Positions 1 to 7,812 of a stretch of 64,000 nucleotides of DNA are shown here, one piece after another. Source of the stretch: Clostridia bacterium (GTDB lineage: Bacteria > Bacillota > Clostridia > Oscillospirales > Acutalibacteraceae); NCBI GenBank assembly GCA_017415515.1, contig JAFQGI010000032.1, positions 1 to 64,000 on the forward strand, written 5' to 3'. The notes beneath the pieces were generated by a model. The model saw only the letters and a list, made by a program, of their open reading frames with translations, was not told the origin of the DNA and searched no databases. How positions within the stretch are numbered: the first letter of the stretch is position 1; every line of letters starts with the position of its first letter. The position numbers were made by a program, and so were the translations under genes.

Positions 1-27
1 CTGCTCTACCAACTGAGCTATCTGGGC
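1..27 (-). tRNA. tRNA, 5' part only (probably tRNA-Phe)
   Basis: The minus strand reads GCCCAGATAGCTCAGTTGG and then GTAGAGCAG, which is the acceptor 5' strand and D-arm of a tRNA. The anticodon lies outside the window. The D-arm and acceptor resemble clostridial tRNA-Phe, but the isotype is a guess. It is the last visible member of a minus-strand tRNA cluster, 5 nt downstream of tRNA-Asp. Confidence 0.7.
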
Positions 28-32
28 AAATT

Positions 33-109
33 TGGCGACCCGGAACGGGCTCGAACCGTCGACCTCTAGCGTGACAGGCTAGCGTTCTAACCAGCTGAAC
101 TACCGGGCC
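33..109 (-). tRNA. tRNA-Asp (GTC)
   Basis: A complete 77-nt cloverleaf on the minus strand. The acceptor GGCCCGG pairs with CCGGGTC, the anticodon stem CTAGC/GCTAG encloses the loop CTGTCAC with anticodon GTC, the T-loop is GGTTCGAGCCC, and CCA is genome-encoded. It is co-transcribed with tRNA-Val just upstream. Confidence 0.97.
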
Positions 110-119
110 GAATCCAAAA

Positions 120-195
120 TGGTGGAAACAACAGGGCTCGAACCTGTGACCCCCTGCTTGTAAGGCAGGTGCTCTACCAGCTGAGCTATGCTTCC
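120..195 (-). tRNA. tRNA-Val (TAC)
   Basis: A complete 76-nt tRNA on the minus strand. The acceptor GGAAGCA pairs with TGTTTCC, the anticodon loop CTTACAA carries TAC, the T-loop is GGTTCGAGCCC, and CCA is encoded. It is the first gene of the tRNA cluster, directly behind a consensus promoter. Confidence 0.97.
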
Positions 196-226
196 AAACC
201 GGCCATCGCCATAAGCGACGCCACTT

Positions 227-255
227 ATATTACACTATGGCGTCGCTTTTGTCAA
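227..255 (-). promoter_or_regulatory. Sigma-A promoter of the tRNA cluster, inside an inverted repeat
   Basis: On the minus strand a perfect -35 TTGACA (250-255) is 17 nt from -10 TAATAT (227-232), about 30 nt before tRNA-Val. The -10 lies in the loop of an 11-bp perfect inverted repeat (arms 213-223 and 238-248). On the plus strand the right arm is followed by TTTT, so it could also end plus-strand transcription. Confidence 0.85.
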
Positions 256-289
256 GCGATTTTTACCATTTTATTTAGAATTTTTCGGT

Positions 290-1159
290 TTATTTCCCGA
301 TCCGCTCCAAATCCTCACGGGTGAAGGTGTACACCGCATCGCAGAAGCGACAGGTGGCCTCCGCCACCCCTTCTTCGTTAGGCAGGCTCAGGCGATCCTC
401 ACGGCTCATGGCGGCAAAGGCACGCTCCACCTTTTCCCGAGAGCAGGTGCAACGATACTCAGGCTCGTAGGTATCCAGCACATCGTACTCCATCCCATCC
501 AGCGCCAAAGCGCAGATCTGTTCGGGGGTCATCCCCTGCCCCAGCATAGCGGTGACGGGAGGGAGTTTCGCCACGTTAGCCTCCACTTTGTCGATGACCT
601 CATCGGGGCAGAAGGGCAAAAGCTGCAACAGCAGTCCGCCTGCCGCCTGCACCGTCAGGTCGGGGTTGACCAGCACGCCCAGCGCACACACCGTGGGGGT
701 CTGCTCGCTGGTGGCGTAATAGCTGGTGACATCCTCCGCGATCTCGCCCGAGATCAGCGGCGTACAGCCCACATAGGGCTCGGGTGCGCCGTTATCACGC
801 AGCACCCACAACTGTCCGTCGGTGCCAACGGCGCCGCTGACATCCAGCTTGCCATTGGGCTTCAGTGGAATCTCCACGATGGGATTCTGGGCGTAGCCGC
901 GGACGTTGCCGCTGCTGTCCGACACCGCCATCACGGTGCCGACAGGGCCGCCGCCCGCCAATTTAAGCGTCAGGCTGTCGTCCTTGCCTTTCATCATTAC
1001 GCCCATCATCGAAGCCGCCGTCAGCAGACGACCCAGTGCAGCGGTGACCACCGCCGAGGGCTTGTGAATGGTCTCGGCGCGGGACACCATATCAGTGGAA
1101 TCCAGAAATAAAGCCATCACCGTGGCGTCACGGGTCAGGCAACGAATCAGTTTACCCAT
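290..1159 (-). CDS. hslO: Hsp33 redox-regulated chaperone
   Basis: A 289-residue protein of the usual Hsp33 length. The family is a cytoplasmic holdase activated by oxidation: four cysteines release zinc, form disulfides and expose the client-binding surface. The C-terminal zinc centre is visible as CTC (Cys237, Cys239) and CRFC (Cys270, Cys273), the expected CxC/CxxC pair. The N-terminal half has the family's alpha/beta fold with a conserved GGGPVGT stretch. It is the last gene of an operon after the TrpR-like gene and the methyltransferase, 14 nt after the latter's stop. Identification is secure. Confidence 0.96.
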   Translation of the reverse strand: MGKLIRCLTRDATVMALFLDSTDMVSRAETIHKPSAVVTAALGRLLTAASMMGVMMKGKDDSLTLKLAGGGPVGTVMAVSDSSGNVRGYAQNPIVEIPLKPNGKLDVSGAVGTDGQLWVLRDNGAPEPYVGCTPLISGEIAEDVTSYYATSEQTPTVCALGVLVNPDLTVQAAGGLLLQLLPFCPDEVIDKVEANVAKLPPVTAMLGQGMTPEQICALALDGMEYDVLDTYEPEYRCTCSREKVERAFAAMSREDRLSLPNEEGVAEATCRFCDAVYTFTREDLERIGK

Positions 1160-1173
1160 TGAAATACACTCCG

Positions 1174-1941
1174 TTAATCGTTCTGTTGGTAAATGGCGTT
1201 ATTCTTCGCCACCAGCACCCAGCGCTGGGCGTCCTCGGCAGGGGCGGTGAACCGCCGCTCATCATAGACACCCAAGAGGTCAAAGCCCGCCTCAGACAGC
1301 AGGCTTTTCCAGGTTTGCAGGCTGTACGCCCGCTCCCGCACCGTATCGGTATAGCGGGTGTAGGTACCGTCCTCCTCCTCGAGGAAGAAATCCAGCGCCA
1401 TCTCCACCTCGTGGGTGGCGGGAAGATAGCGATTGCGCCAAGCGCAGAGAAACTCATCCCGCTCGTACACAAAGTGATTATCCCCCAGCACGTGGGCGTG
1501 CTTATAGGGCGTATTGACGTCAAACACCAATAAGCCGTCGGGGGCGATAAACAACCCCAGACGGCGGAAAATCTCGCGTAAATCCTCGGTGTGGAGAATA
1601 TGGCTCAGGCTGTCTAACATACACACCGCGCCATCCACCGTACCGTAGAGATCCAGCTCGCGCATATCCTGACACAGGAACAAGATGTCCCGCCCCTCGT
1701 CAGCGGCCTTTTCCCGTGCCACCGCCAGCATATCCGCCGAGCCGTCCACGCCGATGACCTCACAGCCGCGGGCGGCCAGCTGAAGCGACAGACTGCCGCT
1801 GCCGCAGGCCAGATCCAGAACGGAATCCACCCGCCCTCCATGGCGTGTAAACGCCGCCAGCAGATAATCTGCCCAGGCGGCGTAGTCCACATCATCGGTC
1901 AGGGTGTCGTAAAAAGCGGCAAAAGCCCCGTAGCCGTTCAT
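1174..1941 (-). CDS. Class I SAM-dependent methyltransferase
   Basis: 255 residues when started at MNGYGAFAAFYD, chosen because this ATG overlaps the preceding stop as TAATG, a sign of translational coupling. Rossmann-fold SAM motif I is visible as VLDLACGSGSLSL near residue 40, followed by an acidic second motif (VIGVDGSADML). The family methylates small molecules or RNA, and the substrate cannot be told from sequence. It sits between a TrpR-like regulator and hslO in one operon, an arrangement that suggests co-expression but does not define the reaction. Confidence 0.85.
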   Translation of the reverse strand: MNGYGAFAAFYDTLTDDVDYAAWADYLLAAFTRHGGRVDSVLDLACGSGSLSLQLAARGCEVIGVDGSADMLAVAREKAADEGRDILFLCQDMRELDLYGTVDGAVCMLDSLSHILHTEDLREIFRRLGLFIAPDGLLVFDVNTPYKHAHVLGDNHFVYERDEFLCAWRNRYLPATHEVEMALDFFLEEEDGTYTRYTDTVRERAYSLQTWKSLLSEAGFDLLGVYDERRFTAPAEDAQRWVLVAKNNAIYQQND

Positions 1942-2237
1942 TATTTCTCCTCTGCTTCCATGCGACCGAACACCAGCGCATAGGAATCGCAACCGTAATC
2001 CAGTGACCGCTTGACACGGCTGATGGTGGCGGTGGAGGCACCGGTGGTCTTAACGATGTCGCTGTAAACCTTGCCCTCGCTGAGCATCTTAGCCACCACC
2101 AAACGCTGGGACAGCGCCTTCATCTCCTGCACGGTGCAAAGATCCTCAAACAGCATATAGCACTCTTCACGGGTTTGCAGTTTCAGGATGGCATCAAACA
2201 AGAAATCCACGTCTTTGCTTTTGATTTTGGAACTCAA
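1941..2237 (-). CDS. YerC/YecD family TrpR-like regulator
   Basis: A 98-residue protein matching the YerC/YecD family, relatives of the tryptophan repressor. The helix-turn-helix is readable as YSDIVKTTGASTATISRVKR near residues 58-77, after a helical region beginning with CTVQEMKALSQRL. The effector is unknown. First gene of the operon with the methyltransferase and hslO. Start supported by an AAGGAGGG-type site and an upstream promoter. Confidence 0.9.
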   Translation of the reverse strand: MSSKIKSKDVDFLFDAILKLQTREECYMLFEDLCTVQEMKALSQRLVVAKMLSEGKVYSDIVKTTGASTATISRVKRSLDYGCDSYALVFGRMEAEEK

Positions 2238-2270
2238 AGGGAACCCTCCTTTTAATTCTCAGGTACCATT

Positions 2271-2299
2271 ATTATACAACAACACTTTCACAAAGTAAA
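2271..2299 (-). promoter_or_regulatory. Promoter of the yerC-methyltransferase-hslO operon
   Basis: Minus-strand -35 TTTACT (2294-2299), 17-nt spacer, perfect -10 TATAAT (2271-2276). It lies between the tyrS terminator and the TrpR-like gene. Confidence 0.75.
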
Positions 2300-2320
2300 G
2301 GGTTAAATTGCGAAAACGGT

Positions 2321-2354
2321 AAAAAAAGTGTCCGTTTCGGATGAAACGGACACT
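2321..2354 (-). terminator. Rho-independent terminator of tyrS
   Basis: 12-bp stem (AGTGTCCGTTTC with its complement, arms 2327-2338 and 2343-2354), 4-nt loop, then seven T residues on the minus strand. Confidence 0.9.
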
Positions 2355-2378
2355 TCGCACCGGATTGATCCCGGGTTT

Positions 2379-3593
2379 TTACGCTAAGGTAATCTTGTGA
2401 TAGACCTTTTTACCCTTTTTAATAATGGCGGCACCGTCCACAAAGTCGGCATTGCTCAGGGTAGCGGCAGGATCGGTCACCTTCACATCGTTGACAGAGA
2501 CACCGCCCTGCTGCACCAGGCGGCGAGCCTCACCCTTGGAGGCGGCTAAACCCGCATTCACCATCACGTCCAGAATACCCATACCCACGGCGTCGGCGAT
2601 GACGGTGGTGGGCATATTCTCGGTGTTGCCATTACCGGAGAACAGTGCACGGGCGGCAGCCTGTGCCTTCTCCGCCTCCTCGGTGCCATGCACCAGAGCG
2701 GTCAGCTCGTAGGCCAAGATCTCCTTGGCGGTGTTGAGCTGGCTGCCCTCCCACTTGTCCATCTCGTCGATCTGCTCGATGGGCAGGAAGGTGAGCATAC
2801 GCAGGCACTTGAGCACGTCCTGATCGCCCACGTTGCGCCAGTACTGATAGAAGTCGTAGGGCGGGGTCTTGTTGGGATCCAGCCACACCGCGCCGCTGGC
2901 GGTCTTGCCCATCTTCTTGCCCTCGGAGTTGAGCAGCAGGGTGATGGTCATGGCATGGGCATCCTTGCCCAGCTTACGGCGGATCAGCTCGGTACCGCCC
3001 AGCATATTGCTCCACTGGTCGTTGCCGCCAAACTGCAGGTTGCAACCGTGGGTCTGGAACAGACGATAGAAGTCGTAAGACTGCATGATCATATAGTTGA
3101 ACTCCAAGAAGGACAGACCCTTCTCCATGCGCTGCTTATAGCACTCGGCACGCAGCATATTGTTGACCGAGAAGCAGGCACCCACCTCACGCAGCACCTC
3201 GATATAGTTGAGATCCAGCAGCCAGTCGGCGTTGTTCACCATCTGGGCCTTGCCCTCGCCAAATTCGATGAAACGCTCCATCTGCTTCTTGAAGCAGTCG
3301 CAGTTGTGCTGGATGGTCTCGCGGGTCATCATTGAGCGCATATCGGTGCGGCCGGAGGGGTCACCGATCATAGCAGTGCCGCCGCCGATGAGGGCGATGG
3401 GCTTGTTGCCCGCCATCTGCAGGCGCTTCATCAGGCACAGCGCCATAAAATGACCCACGTGCAGACTGTCGGCAGTGGGGTCAAAGCCAATATAGAAAGT
3501 GGCCTTGCCGGCGTTGATCAAATTTTTGATTTCCTCTTCGTCGGTAACCTGGGCAATCAGCCCACGGGCCACCAATTCTTCGTAAACGGTCAT
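2379..3593 (-). CDS. tyrS: Tyrosyl-tRNA synthetase
   Basis: 404 residues from MTVYEELVARGL, chosen over an in-frame upstream ATG because an AAGGAGAG site sits just before it and the upstream ATG would lie next to the promoter. Class I aminoacyl-tRNA synthetase charging tRNA-Tyr. The HIGH-type motif is HVGHF, the KMSKS-type motif is KMGKT, and the C-terminus is an S4 RNA-binding domain (ARRLVQQGGVSVND). Its 5' leader is only about 40 nt, too short for a T-box. Monocistronic between its own promoter and terminator. Confidence 0.97.
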   Translation of the reverse strand: MTVYEELVARGLIAQVTDEEEIKNLINAGKATFYIGFDPTADSLHVGHFMALCLMKRLQMAGNKPIALIGGGTAMIGDPSGRTDMRSMMTRETIQHNCDCFKKQMERFIEFGEGKAQMVNNADWLLDLNYIEVLREVGACFSVNNMLRAECYKQRMEKGLSFLEFNYMIMQSYDFYRLFQTHGCNLQFGGNDQWSNMLGGTELIRRKLGKDAHAMTITLLLNSEGKKMGKTASGAVWLDPNKTPPYDFYQYWRNVGDQDVLKCLRMLTFLPIEQIDEMDKWEGSQLNTAKEILAYELTALVHGTEEAEKAQAAARALFSGNGNTENMPTTVIADAVGMGILDVMVNAGLAASKGEARRLVQQGGVSVNDVKVTDPAATLSNADFVDGAAIIKKGKKVYHKITLA

Positions 3594-3635
3594 TGGTATC
3601 TCTCCTTGAATCATTGTAATGCCTAAATTGGGGTT

Positions 3636-3665
3636 ATTATACTGTACTATACCCTGTTCTGTCAA
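3636..3665 (-). promoter_or_regulatory. Promoter of tyrS
   Basis: Minus-strand -35 TTGACA (3660-3665), 18-nt spacer, -10 TATAAT (3636-3641). The -35 overlaps the last codons of the upstream small membrane protein gene. Confidence 0.85.
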
Positions 3666-3982
3666 CCCTCGGTGTCCTCATGGGAGGAAGTGTTCTTCTT
3701 TTTCTTCTTAGCGGCAAAGAAATCCAGCACCGTTGGCAACGCGATCAGGGCGGTGATCGCCGCCCCCATCCCATGAAACAGAATGTTGACGGGGCCCACA
3801 TGATGCTTGACATCCAGCCAAAGCAACAGCGCCCACGCCACCATAGCCAAGCACCACAGCACCTTGCCCACACGCTTGGCGGATTGTTTGTTTTTCTGCA
3901 TCAGCTCTTGCAGATACAGTTCGTGCTGACGGCGCTCCTCTTCCGTCATCTCCTCAGGCTGATTGCCATGAGACGGCTTCAT
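3662..3982 (-). CDS. Small two-helix membrane protein
   Basis: 106 residues. A charged, Glu/Gln-rich N-terminus of about 40 residues is followed by two hydrophobic segments (around VLWCLAMVAWALLLWL and NILFHGMGAAITALIALP) and a polylysine tail. The start ATG overlaps the recN stop as ATGA, so it is translated in series with recN. No family recognised. Confidence 0.7.
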   Translation of the reverse strand: MKPSHGNQPEEMTEEERRQHELYLQELMQKNKQSAKRVGKVLWCLAMVAWALLLWLDVKHHVGPVNILFHGMGAAITALIALPTVLDFFAAKKKKKNTSSHEDTEG

Positions 3983-5664
3983 TCGGTTCCCTCCTCTGCT
4001 CGAATACGCAATTCCTTAGCGGCGGATAAGGCCGCATCGGTGACGTCACCACCCATAATGCGGGCCAATTCCCGCAAGCGGGCATCCTCTGCCAAGGCAT
4101 CCACCGCCGTATAGGTGCGGCCGTCGGACACCGACTTACTCACCAACAGATGGGTGTGACCACAGGCGGCAATCTGTGCCAAATGGGTAACGCACAAGAC
4201 CTGCCGCTCGGCGGCAATGCGGCGCATCAGCGTGCCCACCTTGGCGGCGGCGCGACCGCTGATGCCGCTGTCTACCTCGTCAAACACCAAGGTGTCGATG
4301 TCGTCCACCTGTGCCAGCACGCTTTTGAGCGCCAGCATAATGCGGGACAATTCGCCACCCGAAGCGGTCTTGGCAATCGACTTAGGCGGCTCACCGGGAT
4401 TGGAAGCGATGAGAAATTCCACCGCATCGCCGCCGATGGAGGTGAGGGCGGTGGGCTCGATGGACACCGCCAAGCGAACGTGAGGCATATCCATAAAGGC
4501 CAGTTGCGCCTGTACATCCTGTTCAAAGCGTACAGCCGCCTCTTTTCTGGCGGCGGTGAGCCGGCGGGAGGCGGCGATGGTGGCCTCTTTCGCCACATCC
4601 AACTGCCGCTCCAATTCGGCTAAATACGCATCGGAGGACTGAATGCTTTGCAGTTCGGTCTGCATCTCAGCCAACGCATCCAACAAAGCCTGCTCATCGG
4701 TGACGTTATGCTGTTTCATCAGCCGTCCGATGAGAGCCAGCCGATCCTCCAAGGTGTTGAGTTCGTTTTCGTCAAAGCAGAGGCGGTCTTCAAAATCCGC
4801 CGCCTCCTCGGCAATCGCCTGCACGTCGTATAAACAGCTTTGCAGGCGTTTAGCCAGATCCGCCAAATCATCGGTGATCCGTCCGGCGGTCTGCAATGCG
4901 GCTACCGATTCAGTCAGGCGAGTCAGCACACCGCTCTCGCCGCCGCTTTCGTCATCCTCCATAGCCCCGCGCACCAACCGCAGATGGCCTGCCAGCTTTT
5001 CGCTGTGGCGGGCAAGCTCACGGCGAGAAAGCAGCTCCTGCTCCTCCCCCACTTTGATATTGGCTTGTTCCAACACAGAAATCCACTGGGTGAGTTGGGT
5101 TGTGCGGAATTCCTTTTCTTGTTCGTTCATGGTCGCCGCCTTGATGGCGCGGTGAATGCGGCAATACTCCGTGTAGGCGGTACCGTATCCCACGATCACC
5201 TCAGCAGGAACACCCAGACGGTCCAAATACTCCACGTGCCGCTCCTGTTGAAGCAACGCTTGATTCTCGTGCTGTCCGTGGATATTCACCAACAAACGAC
5301 CGATGCGCCGCAGAGATGCCACGGTGGTGGGGCGATCGCCCACACGGCAACTGCCCTTTCCATCGGCAGTGATCGTGCGCTGAATCAGCAGGGTACCGTC
5401 CTCCTCGGGGGACAGCTCCAACTCTGCCAGCACCGCCAACACCGCCTGCGGCAATTCATCGAACACGCCGGCGATATAGGCGCGGTCGGCACCGTGACGC
5501 ACCACGTCGCGGGTGATGCGCTCCCCCAGCAGGGCATTGATGGCGTCGATGACGATGGATTTGCCCGCACCGGTTTCACCCGTCAGCACGGTCAAGCCCT
5601 TGCCAAACGAAATGTCGGTCTTTTCAATCACCGCCACATTTTCGATATGTAAACTTTGCAACAT
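3979..5664 (-). CDS. recN: DNA repair protein RecN
   Basis: A 561-residue SMC-like ATPase acting early in double-strand-break repair. Walker A GETGAGKS is near residue 33, a central coiled-coil region follows, then the ABC signature SGGELSRIMLAL and Walker B TLVFDEVDSGISG. Length matches the family. It follows argR by 14 nt, the same order as ahrC-recN in Bacillus. Confidence 0.97.
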   Translation of the reverse strand: MLQSLHIENVAVIEKTDISFGKGLTVLTGETGAGKSIVIDAINALLGERITRDVVRHGADRAYIAGVFDELPQAVLAVLAELELSPEEDGTLLIQRTITADGKGSCRVGDRPTTVASLRRIGRLLVNIHGQHENQALLQQERHVEYLDRLGVPAEVIVGYGTAYTEYCRIHRAIKAATMNEQEKEFRTTQLTQWISVLEQANIKVGEEQELLSRRELARHSEKLAGHLRLVRGAMEDDESGGESGVLTRLTESVAALQTAGRITDDLADLAKRLQSCLYDVQAIAEEAADFEDRLCFDENELNTLEDRLALIGRLMKQHNVTDEQALLDALAEMQTELQSIQSSDAYLAELERQLDVAKEATIAASRRLTAARKEAAVRFEQDVQAQLAFMDMPHVRLAVSIEPTALTSIGGDAVEFLIASNPGEPPKSIAKTASGGELSRIMLALKSVLAQVDDIDTLVFDEVDSGISGRAAAKVGTLMRRIAAERQVLCVTHLAQIAACGHTHLLVSKSVSDGRTYTAVDALAEDARLRELARIMGGDVTDAALSAAKELRIRAEEGTE

Positions 5665-5678
5665 ACGGATTTACCTTC

Positions 5679-6143
5679 TTATCTTTCCGTTTCACTGAGC
5701 GTTTTCTTCAATTCAATGACCAAATCTTCGGCATCCCGCTCACTGGTGACGATGCAAATAAACGTGTCGTCACCCGCCAAGGTGCCGATCACCTGATCCC
5801 AATGCAAGGAATCCATAGCGGCACAAGCCGCCTGAGCCATACCCGGCAAGCAGTGCACCACTACGATATTTTGGGCGTATTGCACCCGCACCACCGAGCC
5901 GCCGAAGATGGAGTGGAACCGGGCCGAAATCGGCTCGTGATGCCCACCCTTGGCAGTGGTATAACGATAACCGCCACCGCGAACAGGGCTTTTGATCAGC
6001 CGCAGTTCTTTGATATCGCGGGAAACGGTGGCCTGGGTGACCGCATAGCCTGCCTGGCGCAGATGTTCCTGCAATTCCTCCTGCGTTTCCACGGCGTTGT
6101 TGTTGATAATCTCTAAAATCTTGGCGTGTCGTCTGGTTTTCAT
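5679..6143 (-). CDS. argR: Arginine repressor ArgR/AhrC
   Basis: 154 residues from MKTRRHAKILEII, preceded by an AGGAG site. N-terminal winged helix (ATVSRDIKEL is the recognition motif of the family) and C-terminal oligomerisation and arginine-binding domain with GDDTFICIV. In the family, an arginine-bound hexamer represses arginine biosynthesis and activates catabolism. Between nadK and recN, as expected for Bacillota. Confidence 0.96.
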   Translation of the reverse strand: MKTRRHAKILEIINNNAVETQEELQEHLRQAGYAVTQATVSRDIKELRLIKSPVRGGGYRYTTAKGGHHEPISARFHSIFGGSVVRVQYAQNIVVVHCLPGMAQAACAAMDSLHWDQVIGTLAGDDTFICIVTSERDAEDLVIELKKTLSETER

Positions 6144-6147
6144 ACAC

Positions 6148-6984
6148 TCATCTCCTGTCGGATAATTTGCGGCGCAGTCGCTCATAAAACGAATCGCAAC
6201 GCAAGCGGAGCAAACGAACGGTTTTCTCTGCCCGCCGAACGGTCACGGAATCGGCAGAGGTCAATCGAATACTCTCCTCGCCATCCACGGTCACATAGGC
6301 AGGCGCGCCGTCTGCCGCCACGGCGGTGGCGGTCAAGGTGACGCCGGCCGGCCAAATGCGGGGACGGGAATCCAAAGAATGGGGACACACGGGGGTAAGC
6401 AGCACACAATCCACCGAGGGGTCCACCACCGGACCGCCCGCCGACAACGAATAGGCTGTGGAGCCGGTGGGCGTGGCGATGATGACGCCATCCCCGCGGC
6501 AGGATAACACCTCGCCGCCGTCGGCGTGCACCGTCACGTCAACCAAACGGGACAGGCCGCCACGGGAGATCACCGCCTCGTTTAAGGCGTAGCGAACCAT
6601 AGTGCTGTCAGCGGTATGTACGGTCACTTCCAGCAGCGTGCGCTTATCCACGGTGTAGTTGCCGCTGAGCAAGGCGGGCAGAGCGTCCAGCTCGTCGGCT
6701 TCCAGACCGGCCAAAAAGCCCAAATGACCCGCGTTGATGCCCAGCACGGGGCAATCCGCTTTGGCCGCCGCCTTCGCCACGTGAACGATGGTGCCGTCAC
6801 CGCCAACGGCAATGGCCGCATCGCAACCGTTCAGCGCTTCGGTCAACTGCGGCATGGACGGCAAGCCGCCCTCGCTGCACACCACCCGCACGTTGGCTCC
6901 CAACTGTGCCAGTTGCTGAGACACCGTCTTCACCAAGGCATCGTTTTCGATTTTCACTTGATTAGGAACCACGGCAATCCGCAT
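6148..6984 (-). CDS. nadK: NAD kinase
   Basis: 278 residues. Phosphorylates NAD to NADP. The catalytic GGDG motif is seen as [15 protein letters not shown] near residue 60, and the NE/D substrate motif as [13 protein letters not shown]. The conserved [15 protein letters not shown] stretch follows. The gene is inserted between tlyA and argR, a common clostridial order. The last 20 residues are unusually Arg-rich. Confidence 0.96.
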   Translation of the reverse strand: MRIAVVPNQVKIENDALVKTVSQQLAQLGANVRVVCSEGGLPSMPQLTEALNGCDAAIAVGGDGTIVHVAKAAAKADCPVLGINAGHLGFLAGLEADELDALPALLSGNYTVDKRTLLEVTVHTADSTMVRYALNEAVISRGGLSRLVDVTVHADGGEVLSCRGDGVIIATPTGSTAYSLSAGGPVVDPSVDCVLLTPVCPHSLDSRPRIWPAGVTLTATAVAADGAPAYVTVDGEESIRLTSADSVTVRRAEKTVRLLRLRCDSFYERLRRKLSDRR

Positions 6985-7002
6985 ACCGATTCCTCCTCTG
7001 CG

Positions 7003-7812
7003 TTATGTTAGCTGTTCAAAGGCTGTCTGCGCAATCGCCGCCGTATCCCACACGGGGACAACAGACACATCGCGGCGCAGCACCGCCAAATACTCAATAT
7101 TTCCTTCGCCGCCGGTAATGGGAGAATGCCCCAACCACAGCGGGGTAAGTCCACTCTCGGCAAACAAGCAAAGCTGGCGGGATAACACCTGTGCGTGAAC
7201 TTTGCGATCCTTGACCACGCCGCGCTTGCCGACAGCCGCCTTCCCCGCCTCAAATTGCGGCTTGATCAGACACACCAAGGTAGCATCCTGTGCCAAATAA
7301 GGCAGAATGGCAGGCAACACATGGGACAGTGACACAAAGGACACGTCCACCGAGCAAAACGTAACGCTCCCTGCCGCCACGGCGGCAGATAGCGCATCGC
7401 TGCGGATGTCGGTGCCTTCCAGCACCACCACGCGGGGGTCCCCCCGCAAACCGGGATGGAGCTGATCGTGTCCCACATCCACGGCATACACCTTAGCGGC
7501 GCCGTTCTGCAACATACAGTCGGTGAAACCACCGGTGGAGGAGCCCACATCCATCGCCACCGCATCGGTCAGGGACAAACCTGCCGCCACGATGGCTCGC
7601 TCTAACTTATAGCCGCCGCGACCCACGTATTTTTGTGTGGGGGCGGTGCATTCCACCACATCGGTGGGGGCGATGCGGCGGGACGCTTTGGTGACGGCAA
7701 CGCCATTCACCGTGACAAAGCCTGCCTCAACCAGTTCCTTCGCCTTTTCTCGTCCGCTGGCGGCTCCCACTGCCACCAGATGGGCGTCAAGGCGTTCCCC
7801 TTTACCGTCCAT
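7003..7812 (-). CDS. tlyA: TlyA family rRNA methyltransferase (YqxC type)
   Basis: 269 residues: an N-terminal S4 RNA-binding domain (ERLDAHLVAVGAASGREKAK) and a C-terminal FtsJ-like SAM methyltransferase domain (VAMDVGSSTGGFTDCML). Homologues 2'-O-methylate rRNA cytidines or remain of unproven function despite the hemolysin label. It overlaps dxs by 11 nt. Confidence 0.93.
   Translation of the reverse strand: MDGKGERLDAHLVAVGAASGREKAKELVEAGFVTVNGVAVTKASRRIAPTDVVECTAPTQKYVGRGGYKLERAIVAAGLSLTDAVAMDVGSSTGGFTDCMLQNGAAKVYAVDVGHDQLHPGLRGDPRVVVLEGTDIRSDALSAAVAAGSVTFCSVDVSFVSLSHVLPAILPYLAQDATLVCLIKPQFEAGKAAVGKRGVVKDRKVHAQVLSRQLCLFAESGLTPLWLGHSPITGGEGNIEYLAVLRRDVSVVPVWDTAAIAQTAFEQLT

Noticed and set aside
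3594..3665. T-box leader upstream of tyrS
   Set aside because: The promoter leaves only about 40 nt of leader, too short for a T-box, and no specifier hairpin or T-box sequence is present.
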